Virus record (IMG/VR): IMGVR_UViG_3300042519_004024
Span: 1 to 64,000 of that record
DNA length: 64,000 nucleotides
Source of the DNA: a virus
Direction: 5' to 3' (one strand)
Part shown: positions 23,456 to 31,833 of the stretch, piece after piece
Numbering within the stretch: position 1 is the first letter of the stretch
Layout: each line of letters starts with the position of its first letter
Translations under genes and position numbers: made by a program
Notes under the pieces: generated by a model
Database searches by the model: none
The model's input: only the letters and a program-made list of their open reading frames with translations
Told to the model about the DNA's origin: nothing

Positions 23456-23950
23456 ATGGACAAAAAAATTAAAAAACTAATAGATCAAAACGTTTTCAAT
23501 AGTGACTTATTAGATTATGACATTGAAATAGAAGACGAATATTTTGATGAAGAACTCGTAACACTTAAATTAACAATATATGTAGATTCATATAAGTTAT
23601 ATAAAAGTTCAGGATATTTTAATGAAGAGTATTATAATCTTATTACTGATTTAGCGGAGGGTAATTTTGATGAAGAACTTTTTGATTTTTTACCTATGGT
23701 TGGTTATAGTTTTTCATCTCTTGAGTTATTTTATGATAAATCTAACTTAGGGGGTTATAAACAAATATTTTACGCTCTTGATGAATTGTCATATCGATAT
23801 GAGATGATTGATCGTTATCATTCAAGTCCATGGTTATACATTAAATACAATATCAGTGATAGTAAATTTACTACCGATTTGTATAAAATGATTAATGATG
23901 AATTTGATATTGACGTAGACGACATTGTCCTTATACCATCTCAGTTCTAA
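23456..23950 (+). CDS. Hypothetical acidic protein, late plus-strand gene
   Basis: A 164-residue protein starting MDKKIKKLIDQNVFNSDLLD. It lacks a clear Leu-x-Glu tag but shares the helix-then-acidic-beta layout of tagged proteins (EIEDEYFDEELVTLKLTIYV). Rich in Tyr, Asp and Glu. It has a TATTTAT box 4 bases upstream and a terminator downstream. No enzyme motif. Could be an untagged or diverged internal protein. Confidence 0.7.
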   Translation: MDKKIKKLIDQNVFNSDLLDYDIEIEDEYFDEELVTLKLTIYVDSYKLYKSSGYFNEEYYNLITDLAEGNFDEELFDFLPMVGYSFSSLELFYDKSNLGGYKQIFYALDELSYRYEMIDRYHSSPWLYIKYNISDSKFTTDLYKMINDEFDIDVDDIVLIPSQF

Positions 23951-23976
23951 TTATTGTTTGATGTTATTTAAAAAAC

Positions 23977-24004
23977 AAAAACCACCTCAAGGGTGGTTTT
24001 TTAT
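23977..24004. terminator. Bidirectional terminator
   Basis: AAAACCACC...GGTGGTTTT hairpin with a T tract, between convergent genes 23456-23950 and 24006-24830. Confidence 0.85.
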
Positions 24005-24005
24005 T

Positions 24006-24830
24006 TTAAGCCGTTTGTGCTCCTGATGGTGGTGGTGTTGGTGCTCCTGATAAAGGTGCTGGTTGTGTTGGCGCCGCTGCGGGTGCAGGTGTTGTGGCAC
24101 ATGAAGTTAATCCAGCGGCTTTCATTTGATCTGCAGGTATTACTTCACAACAAGGTTTACCATTAAGAGTGTCTTGGTATTGTTTTAATTGTTCAGGTTT
24201 CATTGTTGCCTTGAACTTAGTTAAATTTTTAAACCAAGTGTTACATTGTTGTTCTTGTTCTTTAGTTGCTCTTTTTTGTTGTCTTGCGTCTTGTCTATCG
24301 TCTCTTTTTTGTTGTCTATCCGCCTTGTTATCGGCTCTTTGTTGTTGTCTTGCGGCTTGGTTAGCATCTTGTCTTTGTTGTCTTAAATCTTGTCTTGATG
24401 CTAATTGTGGTGTTGTTGAACCTGATGCTAGTCCTTGTAATTGTGTTGCTCCTGATGATGTTGTACTCAAACTACTTGCAACTTCAGTAGCGGATTTAGG
24501 TTTTAATTCTAAATTTGGTTGTGTTACTTGTGTAGATTTATCAGGTTGAGCAACATTCAATATTTTATCTTGAATTGCTTTTACACCATCAGGTTTAGTT
24601 TGTTCAATCCATTTAGGTTGTCCGCCATTAGATGTGTCGCCTTTTTTAGCATAAAAAACTTTACCACCTTCACCTTTATATTGGTAAGGATCACCTGCGG
24701 CTCCTTGAACTACTTGTCCGTTTAATGCTTCTTCATGTATGAAATTTTTTTGTATTTCAAACATTGTTTTATGCATATTTAATATCCTACTTTTTTCTGA
24801 TTCCGTAATTAAAAGATTTCTTCTATTCAT
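24006..24830 (-). CDS. Tagged low-complexity Gln/Arg-rich protein
   Basis: A 274-residue protein starting MNRRNLLITESEKSRILNMH and reaching NFIHEEALNG, a type C-like tag (LLITES) with Ile-His-Glu. Residues about 145-195 are a low-complexity RQQ/DRQ-rich repeat (RQQRQDANQAARQQQRADNK), strongly charged, probably helical. A compact segment with two cysteine pairs follows, and the last 30 residues are Pro/Ala/Thr-rich. A structural or DNA-condensing core role is possible. TATTTAT box 13 bases upstream. Confidence 0.75.
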   Translation of the reverse strand: MNRRNLLITESEKSRILNMHKTMFEIQKNFIHEEALNGQVVQGAAGDPYQYKGEGGKVFYAKKGDTSNGGQPKWIEQTKPDGVKAIQDKILNVAQPDKSTQVTQPNLELKPKSATEVASSLSTTSSGATQLQGLASGSTTPQLASRQDLRQQRQDANQAARQQQRADNKADRQQKRDDRQDARQQKRATKEQEQQCNTWFKNLTKFKATMKPEQLKQYQDTLNGKPCCEVIPADQMKAAGLTSCATTPAPAAAPTQPAPLSGAPTPPPSGAQTA

Positions 24831-24843
24831 AATATTTTTTATT

Positions 24844-24850
24844 ATAAATA
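24844..24850 (-). promoter_or_regulatory. Late-type promoter box TATTTAT
   Basis: Sense ATATATTTATAA, 13 bases before the ATG at 24830. Confidence 0.5.
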
Positions 24851-24868
24851 TATATTAAAAAGAAAAAA

Positions 24869-25180
24869 TCAATCAACACTTAATTTAGATGATGATATTT
24901 TTTTCACTAAAAGGTTTGGGTAAGTTTTATTAAAGTATTTCTTAATTGCTATTTTTTTATGTTTAGCAATACTCCTTGAGAACGTATTATTAATTTCTTT
25001 TTCAATTGAGTTCTTATCAAAGAATAGTTCGTATCTTTTTTTATCGTAATACATGATACCTTTATTGTTGGCACCTATCATAACCATGTATTCTTCCTGA
25101 TCTGAGACTTCATCGACGGATTCTAAAATAAAATCCGTCATGTTGTCTATCACTTTTTCAATTTCTTTTAAATTAACCAT
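24869..25180 (-). CDS. Hypothetical protein
   Basis: A 103-residue protein starting MVNLKEIEKVIDNMTDFILE. Helix, then a beta unit (YMVMIGANNKGIMYYDKKRY), then a basic helical tail. No domain recognised and no tag. Its start overlaps the end of the small lipoprotein gene, so the two are coupled. Confidence 0.68.
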   Translation of the reverse strand: MVNLKEIEKVIDNMTDFILESVDEVSDQEEYMVMIGANNKGIMYYDKKRYELFFDKNSIEKEINNTFSRSIAKHKKIAIKKYFNKTYPNLLVKKISSSKLSVD

Positions 25181-25283
25181 TCTTTTCTATATTTGCCTGT
25201 CCGTAAGCATCGCAATTTGTTTTTGTTGACTTACAAGAGACAAAAATAGTCAAAATAATTAATAAAACAATAATTTTTTTCAT
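25173..25283 (-). CDS. Tiny lipoprotein
   Basis: A 36-residue ORF starting MKKIIVLLIILTIFVSCKST. The hydrophobic stretch followed by FVSC is a lipobox, so the mature peptide would be a lipid-anchored 20-mer (CKSTKTNCDAYGQANIEKNG). Phage lipoproteins of this size often act in lysis or superinfection exclusion; here this is inference. Located between thioredoxin and the gene at 24869, same strand. Confidence 0.65.
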   Translation of the reverse strand: MKKIIVLLIILTIFVSCKSTKTNCDAYGQANIEKNG

Positions 25284-25284
25284 T

Positions 25285-25599
25285 TTAATTCAGTAATAGA
25301 TTAGTAACTAATTCTTTGATACTTTGTTCAGCAATCACACCAACTTTAGTTTCTTTAACTTCTTTACCATCAAATACTTTAATTGTAGGAATACTTCTTA
25401 CACCATATTTCATCGCAATTTCTTTATTTTCATCAATGTTTAATGTGTACATTTGAACGTCAGTTTCGTTGTTTTGTGCAACTCTTTCAAAAACAGGTTT
25501 TAACATTCTACATGGTCCACACCAAGGCGCCCACATTTCTACAATAACCTTTTCACCATTTTGGATTTTTTCTTCTAAATCTTTTGCATTAATTTCCAT
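25285..25599 (-). CDS. trxA: Thioredoxin
   Basis: A 104-residue protein with the thioredoxin fold and active site WAPWCGPCRMLKP (Cys-Gly-Pro-Cys, residues about 25-28), the cis-proline segment RSIPTIKVF and the usual length. It would reduce protein disulfides in the cytoplasm and can donate electrons to ribonucleotide reductase; phages often carry one. Overlaps the stop of the upstream gene 25599-25856, so it is second in a two-gene operon. Untagged. Confidence 0.96.
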   Translation of the reverse strand: MEINAKDLEEKIQNGEKVIVEMWAPWCGPCRMLKPVFERVAQNNETDVQMYTLNIDENKEIAMKYGVRSIPTIKVFDGKEVKETKVGVIAEQSIKELVTNLLLN

Positions 25600-25856
25600 T
25601 ACTTTTGTTTTAACATGTTTTTTAAATAATCGTGGATTTTATATGTTTGTTGGTAGTATCCACCATTAAATGATTTATTTACTTCACGATCATAATAACC
25701 TTTCATATAGGAATTATTAACCATGTGTTCTTCGTCTTTTTCTTTACTTTTTATATACTTTTGAACCTCCTCTAAAACATTTTTAACTTCATCATTTGTA
25801 TGTGAATTTTTTTTATCTTCTAACCAAGTGTGTAAGTTTTGTCGGAATGTTTTCAT
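25599..25856 (-). CDS. Hypothetical small helical protein
   Basis: An 85-residue protein starting MKTFRQNLHTWLEDKKNSHT. Mostly charged helix, with a Tyr/Gly-rich middle (KGYYDREVNKSFNGGYYQQ). No known domain. Co-transcribed with thioredoxin from a TTTG-N20-TATATTTT promoter. Confidence 0.68.
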   Translation of the reverse strand: MKTFRQNLHTWLEDKKNSHTNDEVKNVLEEVQKYIKSKEKDEEHMVNNSYMKGYYDREVNKSFNGGYYQQTYKIHDYLKNMLKQK

Positions 25857-25863
25857 AGTGAAT

Positions 25864-25895
25864 AAAATATAATTTATTAATTTATTAATGTCAAA
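25864..25895 (-). promoter_or_regulatory. Promoter TTTG-N20-TATATTTT
   Basis: -7-like box at 25864-25871 and TTTG at 25892-25895 with a 20-base spacer, upstream of the thioredoxin operon. Confidence 0.6.
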
Positions 25896-25910
25896 TAATT
25901 ATTATTTGGT

Positions 25911-26486
25911 TTACATGTACTTACTTCTATAATAATGAATCAATTTTTGTATTGGTTCGAACAGTAATTTAGGATATTCATTATTTAAAAAGTTAATTAG
26001 TTCTGAAATAGATTTAAATTTTTTTGGTGTGTGACTTGTTGTAATTCCTTGGTTGTCATAATCGTCATAACTATCTTTAGATTCCATGTCTTCAAAATAT
26101 GAACCGTCAACAGGTGTTCTGCAATTACCGTCCCAATAAGGTGTTGCAAAACCAACTAATTTAGAATCAATATCTTCATATTCAAAAATAAGATAACCAC
26201 CAAAACCGTCCCATTGTAGTTCTAAACTAACTGTGTCATCTTCAAAACTATACTTTTTATTTACTAAATCAGTGTGACTAAAAAGCATAGATACAAGTTG
26301 ATAAGCAAATCCACAATCAATATGTATTTCTTTATCTTTTAAAAGAAAAAGTATTTGTTCTAAATCTAACCCAGTATATTCTGAAATATCATAAAAATTC
26401 ATCCCATCATTCCACATTTTATAAATGAGTTTAGAATTCTTTTCAAAAAGATTATTATATTGTGATTCTGTTATTATTATTTTCAT
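25911..26486 (-). CDS. Type C-tagged hypothetical protein
   Basis: A 191-residue protein starting MKIIITESQYNNLFEKNSKL, tag with Leu-Phe-Glu. The body begins with a helix-turn-helix-like segment (MWNDGMNFYDISEYTGLDLE) and continues with a beta-rich acidic domain (DDTVSLELQWDGFGGYLIFE) and a C-terminal helix. Last gene of the seven-gene type C operon. Function unknown. Confidence 0.78.
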   Translation of the reverse strand: MKIIITESQYNNLFEKNSKLIYKMWNDGMNFYDISEYTGLDLEQILFLLKDKEIHIDCGFAYQLVSMLFSHTDLVNKKYSFEDDTVSLELQWDGFGGYLIFEYEDIDSKLVGFATPYWDGNCRTPVDGSYFEDMESKDSYDDYDNQGITTSHTPKKFKSISELINFLNNEYPKLLFEPIQKLIHYYRSKYM

Positions 26487-26860
26487 GCATCAATTGTTTT
26501 GATATCGTAGTTAAAATTATCTTTAAACCATTTTTTAAATACAGGTTTCCATAATTCACCAAATTGATTTAATAACTCAATTTTATTGTAGTCTTCAATA
26601 AACAACACAGGACTTTCCATTAAAATATAATCATCCATTTTTTCATAACTTTGTTGGTATAAAATAAATTCCATTGTCCCGTGACTAAAGTCCCCACTAT
26701 AAAAATAAATATCGTCTGATATAACATACTCACGGTTATCAAAATCATATATTTCCTGTTCACCATAAGATATGTCACTAACATCGTACAAATCATTTAT
26801 ATAATCATAAATGTGTTGTTCCATTTCATTAAGTTGGTTCTCTGTAATTATTATTTTCAT
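26483..26860 (-). CDS. Type C-tagged acidic protein
   Basis: A 125-residue protein from the ATG at 26860 (MKIIITENQLNEMEQHIYD); the longer frame needs a TTG. The tag contains Leu-Asn-Glu. The body is very acidic and Tyr-rich with DDIYFYSGDFSHGTMEF; no known domain. The ATG overlaps the upstream stop (TAATG), in the type C operon. Confidence 0.76.
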   Translation of the reverse strand: MKIIITENQLNEMEQHIYDYINDLYDVSDISYGEQEIYDFDNREYVISDDIYFYSGDFSHGTMEFILYQQSYEKMDDYILMESPVLFIEDYNKIELLNQFGELWKPVFKKWFKDNFNYDIKTIDA

Positions 26861-27264
26861 TACCAATTGAAGTCTTTTCTTTTATTAATTATTTCTCCTA
26901 TTTCTAAAGTAACGAATCCACCCCCAATAATGTTTCTTGCCTCCACCTGCAGTTCATAAATAAAGTTATCTAAATTGTTATATTCGTGTATTGAATCAAC
27001 ATAACAATTAACTTTTATGTGTATAACATCCATTTTATTTTTTTCAAAATAATCCATAGATGTTACTTTTGATACGTCTACTACTTTAATTTCTTCAATC
27101 ATATCTACAGGGTCACAAATAAGATTTTGATGTGATCTAATATAATATCCACCTTCACAATTTTCTTTTACCTGATCAAAAGCCATGTCAATAAGACTTT
27201 GCATGGAATCTGTATTTGACTCCAACAACATTTTATACTGACTTTCTGTTAATATTATTTTCAT
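26860..27264 (-). CDS. Type C-tagged hypothetical protein
   Basis: A 134-residue protein from the ATG at 27264 (MKIILTESQYKMLLESNTDS), tag end Leu-Leu-Glu. It has a Gly-Gly-Tyr-Tyr turn near residue 41, and a beta-alpha pattern with MDVIHIKVNCYVDSIHEY. ATGA overlap with the upstream gene. The GGYY/RGGYK feature recurs in the two upstream type C bodies, so these may be distant paralogues. Confidence 0.76.
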   Translation of the reverse strand: MKIILTESQYKMLLESNTDSMQSLIDMAFDQVKENCEGGYYIRSHQNLICDPVDMIEEIKVVDVSKVTSMDYFEKNKMDVIHIKVNCYVDSIHEYNNLDNFIYELQVEARNIIGGGFVTLEIGEIINKRKDFNW

Positions 27265-27821
27265 TCTTTTATCCAACATAAATTTGTGTCAACCATTATT
27301 CCTGTTTTTTTAGTTACTTCTTGATATAATATATCTTCAATTATTCCCCTAATTTCACTATCAATTTCCCACCACAAGTCTTCATTTTCTTCTAAATCTT
27401 TTAAATAGTGGGTTTCGCCATCAGTCATTATTAAAGTTACTTTACCGTCACTTTCAATTGGTCCATTAACAAATATCAAATTATCTTCTTCATAGTCACT
27501 ATGAAACTGCGGTTTAAACTTAAAATTATATCCACCCCTAAAATCATAATCCATAGTGTCAAATGTTCTATCCATTAGTTGGAAAGCCTTTTCAATCATT
27601 TTATCCCAACCACCAAGAAAATCCCTATACATTTCGTAAATTTCTTTCCTGTCTTGTGGTTTATAATTTACGTAATCAGCAATTTTTGGATCGAAATCTA
27701 TCGTACCTGTACTATCCAATTCATTTTGCCAAAGTTTAAAAAACAACTTTTTAGCCATTTTATCTTCTTCAGAATAGGATTCTAATATTTTGTATTGTGA
27801 TTCAGTTATTATTATTTTCAT
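27261..27821 (-). CDS. Type C-tagged hypothetical protein (RGGYNF family)
   Basis: A 186-residue protein starting MKIIITESQYKILESYSEED, tag end Ile-Leu-Glu. The central DYDFRGGYNFKFKP and the order helix-DYRGGY-beta match the neighbour at 27821 (YDYRGGYKHLLQ), showing body-level paralogy. No catalytic residues recognised. In the type C operon. Confidence 0.77.
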   Translation of the reverse strand: MKIIITESQYKILESYSEEDKMAKKLFFKLWQNELDSTGTIDFDPKIADYVNYKPQDRKEIYEMYRDFLGGWDKMIEKAFQLMDRTFDTMDYDFRGGYNFKFKPQFHSDYEEDNLIFVNGPIESDGKVTLIMTDGETHYLKDLEENEDLWWEIDSEIRGIIEDILYQEVTKKTGIMVDTNLCWIKE

Positions 27822-28393
27822 TATTTTACCATTAAATCTACATGTATTGGTAATCCAATAGGTTTTAATACTTTTGAAAAGTATGAATACGCCTCATCTC
27901 TTAAAAACTGTACGAAATCATCGGTGTCGTATTCTAATAGACTATACTGTTCAAATATATCCATGTTTGGTACCATATCCATCATTTCAGTATCTTCATT
28001 ATAAACATACCCATCAACCGTACCGTAAACAACTCTACATATAATATCAACCATACCACCTTGTTCTCTTTCGCCGTAAGAGTAAACTTCATCAATAAAA
28101 ATAACCATGTCTAAGTTACTATCTCCTTTTATTTGTATCTCATCGTGTTCTATTTCATCTTTGATTGATTGTAATAAATGTTTGTATCCACCTCTGTAAT
28201 CATACCATATAGGTCTTATCGTATTATAATCATCATTAGAATCTTTTCTAATGTCAGTAACATGATAAATGATATCATCTAAAACAGGTTCCATTCCTTG
28301 TTTTTTTTGGTTGTCCCAAAAAGAAAATAAAAACTGTCTAAGGTTATCCTCAGTCATTTTTTTATATTCGGCTTCTGTTAAAAATAGTTTCAT
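27821..28393 (-). CDS. Type C-tagged hypothetical protein (RGGYK family)
   Basis: A 190-residue protein starting MKLFLTEAEYKKMTEDN, a diverged type C tag ending Met-Thr-Glu. The body is related to that at 27261 through WYDYRGGYKHLLQSI and a similar final region ending GLPIHVDLMVK. Acidic overall. Third gene of the operon from its promoter. Confidence 0.76.
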   Translation of the reverse strand: MKLFLTEAEYKKMTEDNLRQFLFSFWDNQKKQGMEPVLDDIIYHVTDIRKDSNDDYNTIRPIWYDYRGGYKHLLQSIKDEIEHDEIQIKGDSNLDMVIFIDEVYSYGEREQGGMVDIICRVVYGTVDGYVYNEDTEMMDMVPNMDIFEQYSLLEYDTDDFVQFLRDEAYSYFSKVLKPIGLPIHVDLMVK

Positions 28394-29247
28394 TATTTCT
28401 TGTTTGGCACAACATTTCCAAATTTATGTTTACCTATTGTTATAGTTGGTACCCACTTGGTTGTGTCGGTATTTTTAGTCCATGATGGTGTGACGTATGT
28501 TGCGTGATAATATTGAGCACCTCCCGTTATGTCACTAATAGAGTCTATCGATTTGGCTATTGTTATTGCGTTTTGCATTTGACTATGCTCTCTAAATTTG
28601 TCATAGACATCTTGTAAAACTTCATCCCCTTCATTATAATCATTCCACATTGAAAACTGATAATCAGCTAAAGCTTGACTTTGTGGTGTCGCTCCATAAC
28701 CATTGTGATTTGCGTCCGCTCTATTTTTTAAAACATTAGCAACCGCAGTCATTCCCTTAACCGGATTAGTTTCACCACCAGCTTCACCAATTAATGTACA
28801 AACTATTATTTTTTGAGTTTTTGTTAATTGATTAAAAAGTTTTAGTGCGTCACTTTTGGTTACTTTTTCTGATGTGGTTGTTACTTCTTTTTCAGGTGTA
28901 TCATTTTCAGGTGTTTCGTCCCCTTCTAATTTTTCAACAGTTTTTTTACCTATCTGAGTTCCTTTAACTTCACTGGGTTCCCAAAGTTTTTTAACAGCCT
29001 CTTGTGTTTTCTCACCGTAGTAACCATTATAGCTTTTAGTATCCAACAACCCTTTATCCTGTAACATTTTTTGTATTTTTACAATTGCTGAGGTTTCACT
29101 TGAATTGCAATACCCCTTTTCTATTATTGAACCATTTTTTACTTGATCTAATGTTATTAGTGTGTCTTCTTTTTTACCTTCAGGGCACGGGTTTGTAGAC
29201 TCCTTTAATAGAAGATTAAATTGACTTTCTGTTATTATTATTTTCAT
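28393..29247 (-). CDS. Type C-tagged SleB-like cell wall hydrolase
   Basis: A 284-residue protein from the ATG at 29247 (MKIIITESQFNLLLKES, tag end Leu-Lys-Glu). Residues about 40-110 are a peptidoglycan-binding unit (IQKMLQDKGLL...GYYGEKTQEAVKKLW), then a Thr/Glu-rich linker. Residues about 150-284 are the Hydrolase_2/SleB domain with CTLIGEAGGE (putative catalytic Glu), MTAVANVLKNRAD and AQYYHATYVTPSW. A packaged wall-cutting enzyme fits a role in genome entry or lysis. Confidence 0.86.
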   Translation of the reverse strand: MKIIITESQFNLLLKESTNPCPEGKKEDTLITLDQVKNGSIIEKGYCNSSETSAIVKIQKMLQDKGLLDTKSYNGYYGEKTQEAVKKLWEPSEVKGTQIGKKTVEKLEGDETPENDTPEKEVTTTSEKVTKSDALKLFNQLTKTQKIIVCTLIGEAGGETNPVKGMTAVANVLKNRADANHNGYGATPQSQALADYQFSMWNDYNEGDEVLQDVYDKFREHSQMQNAITIAKSIDSISDITGGAQYYHATYVTPSWTKNTDTTKWVPTITIGKHKFGNVVPNKK

Positions 29248-30776
29248 TCGCATATAACTTTTTCTTTTTCAACATAAGGTACTGTTTTTACCATAGGAAT
29301 TAATTCATCCTTATTTTTATATCTAAAAGTCCTTATTTCATTAATTTTTTCTTTTATTCTAAATCTAATTGATAGTCTTTTTTCGTTACAACCTCTTTGT
29401 CCTTTATTAGACCAATATAAATCGATGTACTCTATAGGTACAATAGTGTCATACTCATATATAATTCCACCTATTTGTGATTTTACTTTTTCTAAGTAAT
29501 CTGTAGCCGACGGGTTTGATACTAACCAGTCAAACACTCTCTGAATTAATTCATTATACATTTCAACATATTCTCCTTTGAATGCTATTTTTTCAGTTTC
29601 TTTAAATATTGAGAAAAATTCAGATAAGTAACTATCAATAAATGGATCCATTTTTTTTACTTCAAAATGTGTTCCTGATGGGAATATTAACTCACCGTTA
29701 TATGTCAAATCTTTTTTGCTAACAATGTCTGCTTTTAAATAATAAGATCCTTGTGTTAATGATTTTTCAATACATCTTGTCATCTGTTCAAAAACAATAT
29801 CTAAAGTTCTTTCTTCAGATTTAACTTGTGTTAGTATATCAAATAATGTTTGTTTTGCATCGTCATCACAATAATGATTTAATCTTAAAAATGTTGATTT
29901 TTTTTCAAAATGATCACCAACAAATCTTTGTTCGTATTTTTGATGTTCGGCAGTTTTTGCTTGTCTGGCTAAATCATCAACATCTTCAATTTCAATATCT
30001 TTTCTATTTTTTTGTCTATTAATGATTCTTTTTGTTTCAGTATCATCATAGTCATCATCCCAAACGAAATCAGAAATTAATTTTAAATAATTTATTGTTC
30101 TACCCTCATCTTTAAGTGCCAAATCAACTATAATTGGAAACATTCCTACATTTTTAAATCTAAAATACCTATCTAAATCTTCCATAGCAACATCTAACTC
30201 CACTTGTTCATCTTCACTTAATTTTTTTCTCATCTCGTAAAGACTACAAAACGGTTTATTTTCTTTTTGGTTATAACATAGTTTTTGAACTACGTTTTCA
30301 TATCTCTTTGCTAATTCATTAAGATGTTCGTATTGTTCTTCTGTAATAATTATATTAATTTTTTTTGAGTTATTAGACATCATAGACTCGTCAGTTTTTT
30401 CTTTCTTTTTTCCTTTTTCAGGTATTTCATGTTCTTTTGGTAAAATATCAATTCCTATTTTTTTACCAAATATTATTAAAAATGGTGTTACAGGAATTGG
30501 TATTGGGATTATTGAGATAACAATCATTAATAAATTTTTAATTACGTCTCCTGATTGTCCTTGGATAAACTCAACATCTTTTTTATCTAAATCAAACTCT
30601 CTTGTTTTTGAATATGATTTAACTGCATGGGTTAATATTCGAGCCAATGCCCTTGTTTCTTCCATTTCAGACTTTGCTCTACTTTTAATGTCTTTGAATT
30701 TGGATAATATTTTTTTTAATACTCCTTCTTCACTTTTATTTTCGGATAGTAATAAATCCCTTTTTTTAAATTCCAT
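29244..30776 (-). CDS. Tagged fusion protein with an internal type C tag
   Basis: A 510-residue protein from the ATG at 30776 (MEFKKRDLLLSENKSEEG). Residues about 30-120 (EMEETRALARILTHAVKSYS, with a hydrophobic IVISIIPIPIPVTPFLIIFG) resemble a LETM1-like segment. Near residue 140 a second tag appears inside the chain, KKINIIITEEQYEHLNELAK, followed by a 350-residue acidic body with three Cys and a DDDYDDTETKR stretch. It looks like two tagged genes fused. First gene of the type C operon. Confidence 0.75.
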   Translation of the reverse strand: MEFKKRDLLLSENKSEEGVLKKILSKFKDIKSRAKSEMEETRALARILTHAVKSYSKTREFDLDKKDVEFIQGQSGDVIKNLLMIVISIIPIPIPVTPFLIIFGKKIGIDILPKEHEIPEKGKKKEKTDESMMSNNSKKINIIITEEQYEHLNELAKRYENVVQKLCYNQKENKPFCSLYEMRKKLSEDEQVELDVAMEDLDRYFRFKNVGMFPIIVDLALKDEGRTINYLKLISDFVWDDDYDDTETKRIINRQKNRKDIEIEDVDDLARQAKTAEHQKYEQRFVGDHFEKKSTFLRLNHYCDDDAKQTLFDILTQVKSEERTLDIVFEQMTRCIEKSLTQGSYYLKADIVSKKDLTYNGELIFPSGTHFEVKKMDPFIDSYLSEFFSIFKETEKIAFKGEYVEMYNELIQRVFDWLVSNPSATDYLEKVKSQIGGIIYEYDTIVPIEYIDLYWSNKGQRGCNEKRLSIRFRIKEKINEIRTFRYKNKDELIPMVKTVPYVEKEKVICE

Positions 30777-30780
30777 AATA

Positions 30781-30787
30781 ATAAATA
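30781..30787 (-). promoter_or_regulatory. Late-type promoter box TATTTAT
   Basis: Sense TGGTATTTATTA, 4 bases before the ATG at 30776; drives the type C operon. Confidence 0.6.
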
Positions 30788-30796
30788 CCATAAAAA

Positions 30797-30830
30797 CAAA
30801 AAAAGTCAGGAGTTAATCCTGACTTTTGAT
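30797..30830 (-). terminator. Intrinsic terminator
   Basis: AAAAGTCAGGA...TCCTGACTTTT, a perfect 11-base stem downstream of 30846-31097. Confidence 0.85.
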
Positions 30831-30845
30831 ATATAATGGATGGGT

Positions 30846-31097
30846 TTAAACTAACCCGTAAAGTGCCGCCTTATCACCCATCAATTCTATTGCTTTAGCA
30901 ACCGCCTCATCTTTAGTTTTTAAATTACCTAAGGACAGTTTTTTTGCGTGTAGGATATTATACACTGTAGATTTTACATCACCTTTAGTGAACTTATACT
31001 TACTTTCTTTTTTTGGTTTCATTGTGTCCTTAGCGTAGATGTCCAAGTAACCAACTTTGCAAATGTAACGTCCTTTGTTTCCTGATTTTGTTGCCAT
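30846..31097 (-). CDS. Small basic hypothetical protein
   Basis: An 83-residue protein starting MATKSGNKGRYICKVGYLDI. Basic first half, then KGDVKSTVYNILHAKKLSLG and a C-terminal helix. No domain recognised; a small nucleic-acid-binding protein is possible. It has a TATATTTG box 38 bases upstream, no tag and its own terminator, so it is an early-type gene between late operons. Confidence 0.7.
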   Translation of the reverse strand: MATKSGNKGRYICKVGYLDIYAKDTMKPKKESKYKFTKGDVKSTVYNILHAKKLSLGNLKTKDEAVAKAIELMGDKAALYGLV

Positions 31098-31135
31098 AAT
31101 TTTTCTTGTTTATGTTTAAATAATTAATACTTGTA

Positions 31136-31143
31136 CAAATATA
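31136..31143 (-). promoter_or_regulatory. -7 box TATATTTG
   Basis: TAnnTTTG match 38 bases before the ATG at 31097. Confidence 0.5.
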
Positions 31144-31170
31144 TATATTCTTTTTTGATTAATCAAACAA

Positions 31171-31833
31171 TCATTCTAAATTTCTTTTGTTAAAATGAAA
31201 GTTATAGTATGGCGTCATACGCTCATCATTATATAAACCCATCATTTCAAGTGTATTAAGTAATTCAACGGAAATTTCGTGTCTATACATTTGTGTTATT
31301 TTATATTCTTTTCCGTCTTTTTTATCAACATCAATGAATAGTTGTAATATTGGTCTTCTAACCCCTTCGTTTTGTTTTAAAAAATAATCATGTAAACTAA
31401 AATCTAAAGGTATCCCCTCACCGTATGTTTCTGAAAGTTGTGACATAACTTTAATTGCTATTTTTATACCTTCAATATTAAACCCATTCTTTTCTATTTC
31501 TTCTTCTTTAGATTCTTTTAAATGTTTCTTTCTTCCTTGGCAATGTGCTCTTTGTGAGAAACCTTTTGGGTTACTACAGTTAATACTTTTTTTATATTTT
31601 TCAGTCCACTTCTCTGTAACCTCTTCTTCTTTTTTATAGTTTTTCCAAAAGTTTTCAAGTTCTTCGTAGTTATGTTTTTCTTTTGCAGAATCATAACCAC
31701 ACATATGACAAAGATATGGGTGTTTGTATTCTTTTTCTATTTTCCAAGAATGGTTACACTTTTCACAACTAAATTTTTTAGTTGCGTTTTCTCTAATTTC
31801 TTCTAATTGTTTTTGCGTTATTATTACTTTCAT
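31171..31833 (-). CDS. Type C-tagged zinc-ribbon protein with NPKGFSQRAHCQGR motif
   Basis: A 220-residue protein starting MKVIITQKQLEEIRENATKK, tag end Ile-Arg-Glu. Next is a zinc ribbon CEKCNHSW...CHMCGY. The central SINCSNPKGFSQRAHCQGRK is a short motif I know from many phage proteins, with role unknown. The C-terminal 110 residues are an alpha/beta domain with LQLFIDVDKKDG. Last gene of the operon that reads from 35061. Confidence 0.78.
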   Translation of the reverse strand: MKVIITQKQLEEIRENATKKFSCEKCNHSWKIEKEYKHPYLCHMCGYDSAKEKHNYEELENFWKNYKKEEEVTEKWTEKYKKSINCSNPKGFSQRAHCQGRKKHLKESKEEEIEKNGFNIEGIKIAIKVMSQLSETYGEGIPLDFSLHDYFLKQNEGVRRPILQLFIDVDKKDGKEYKITQMYRHEISVELLNTLEMMGLYNDERMTPYYNFHFNKRNLE

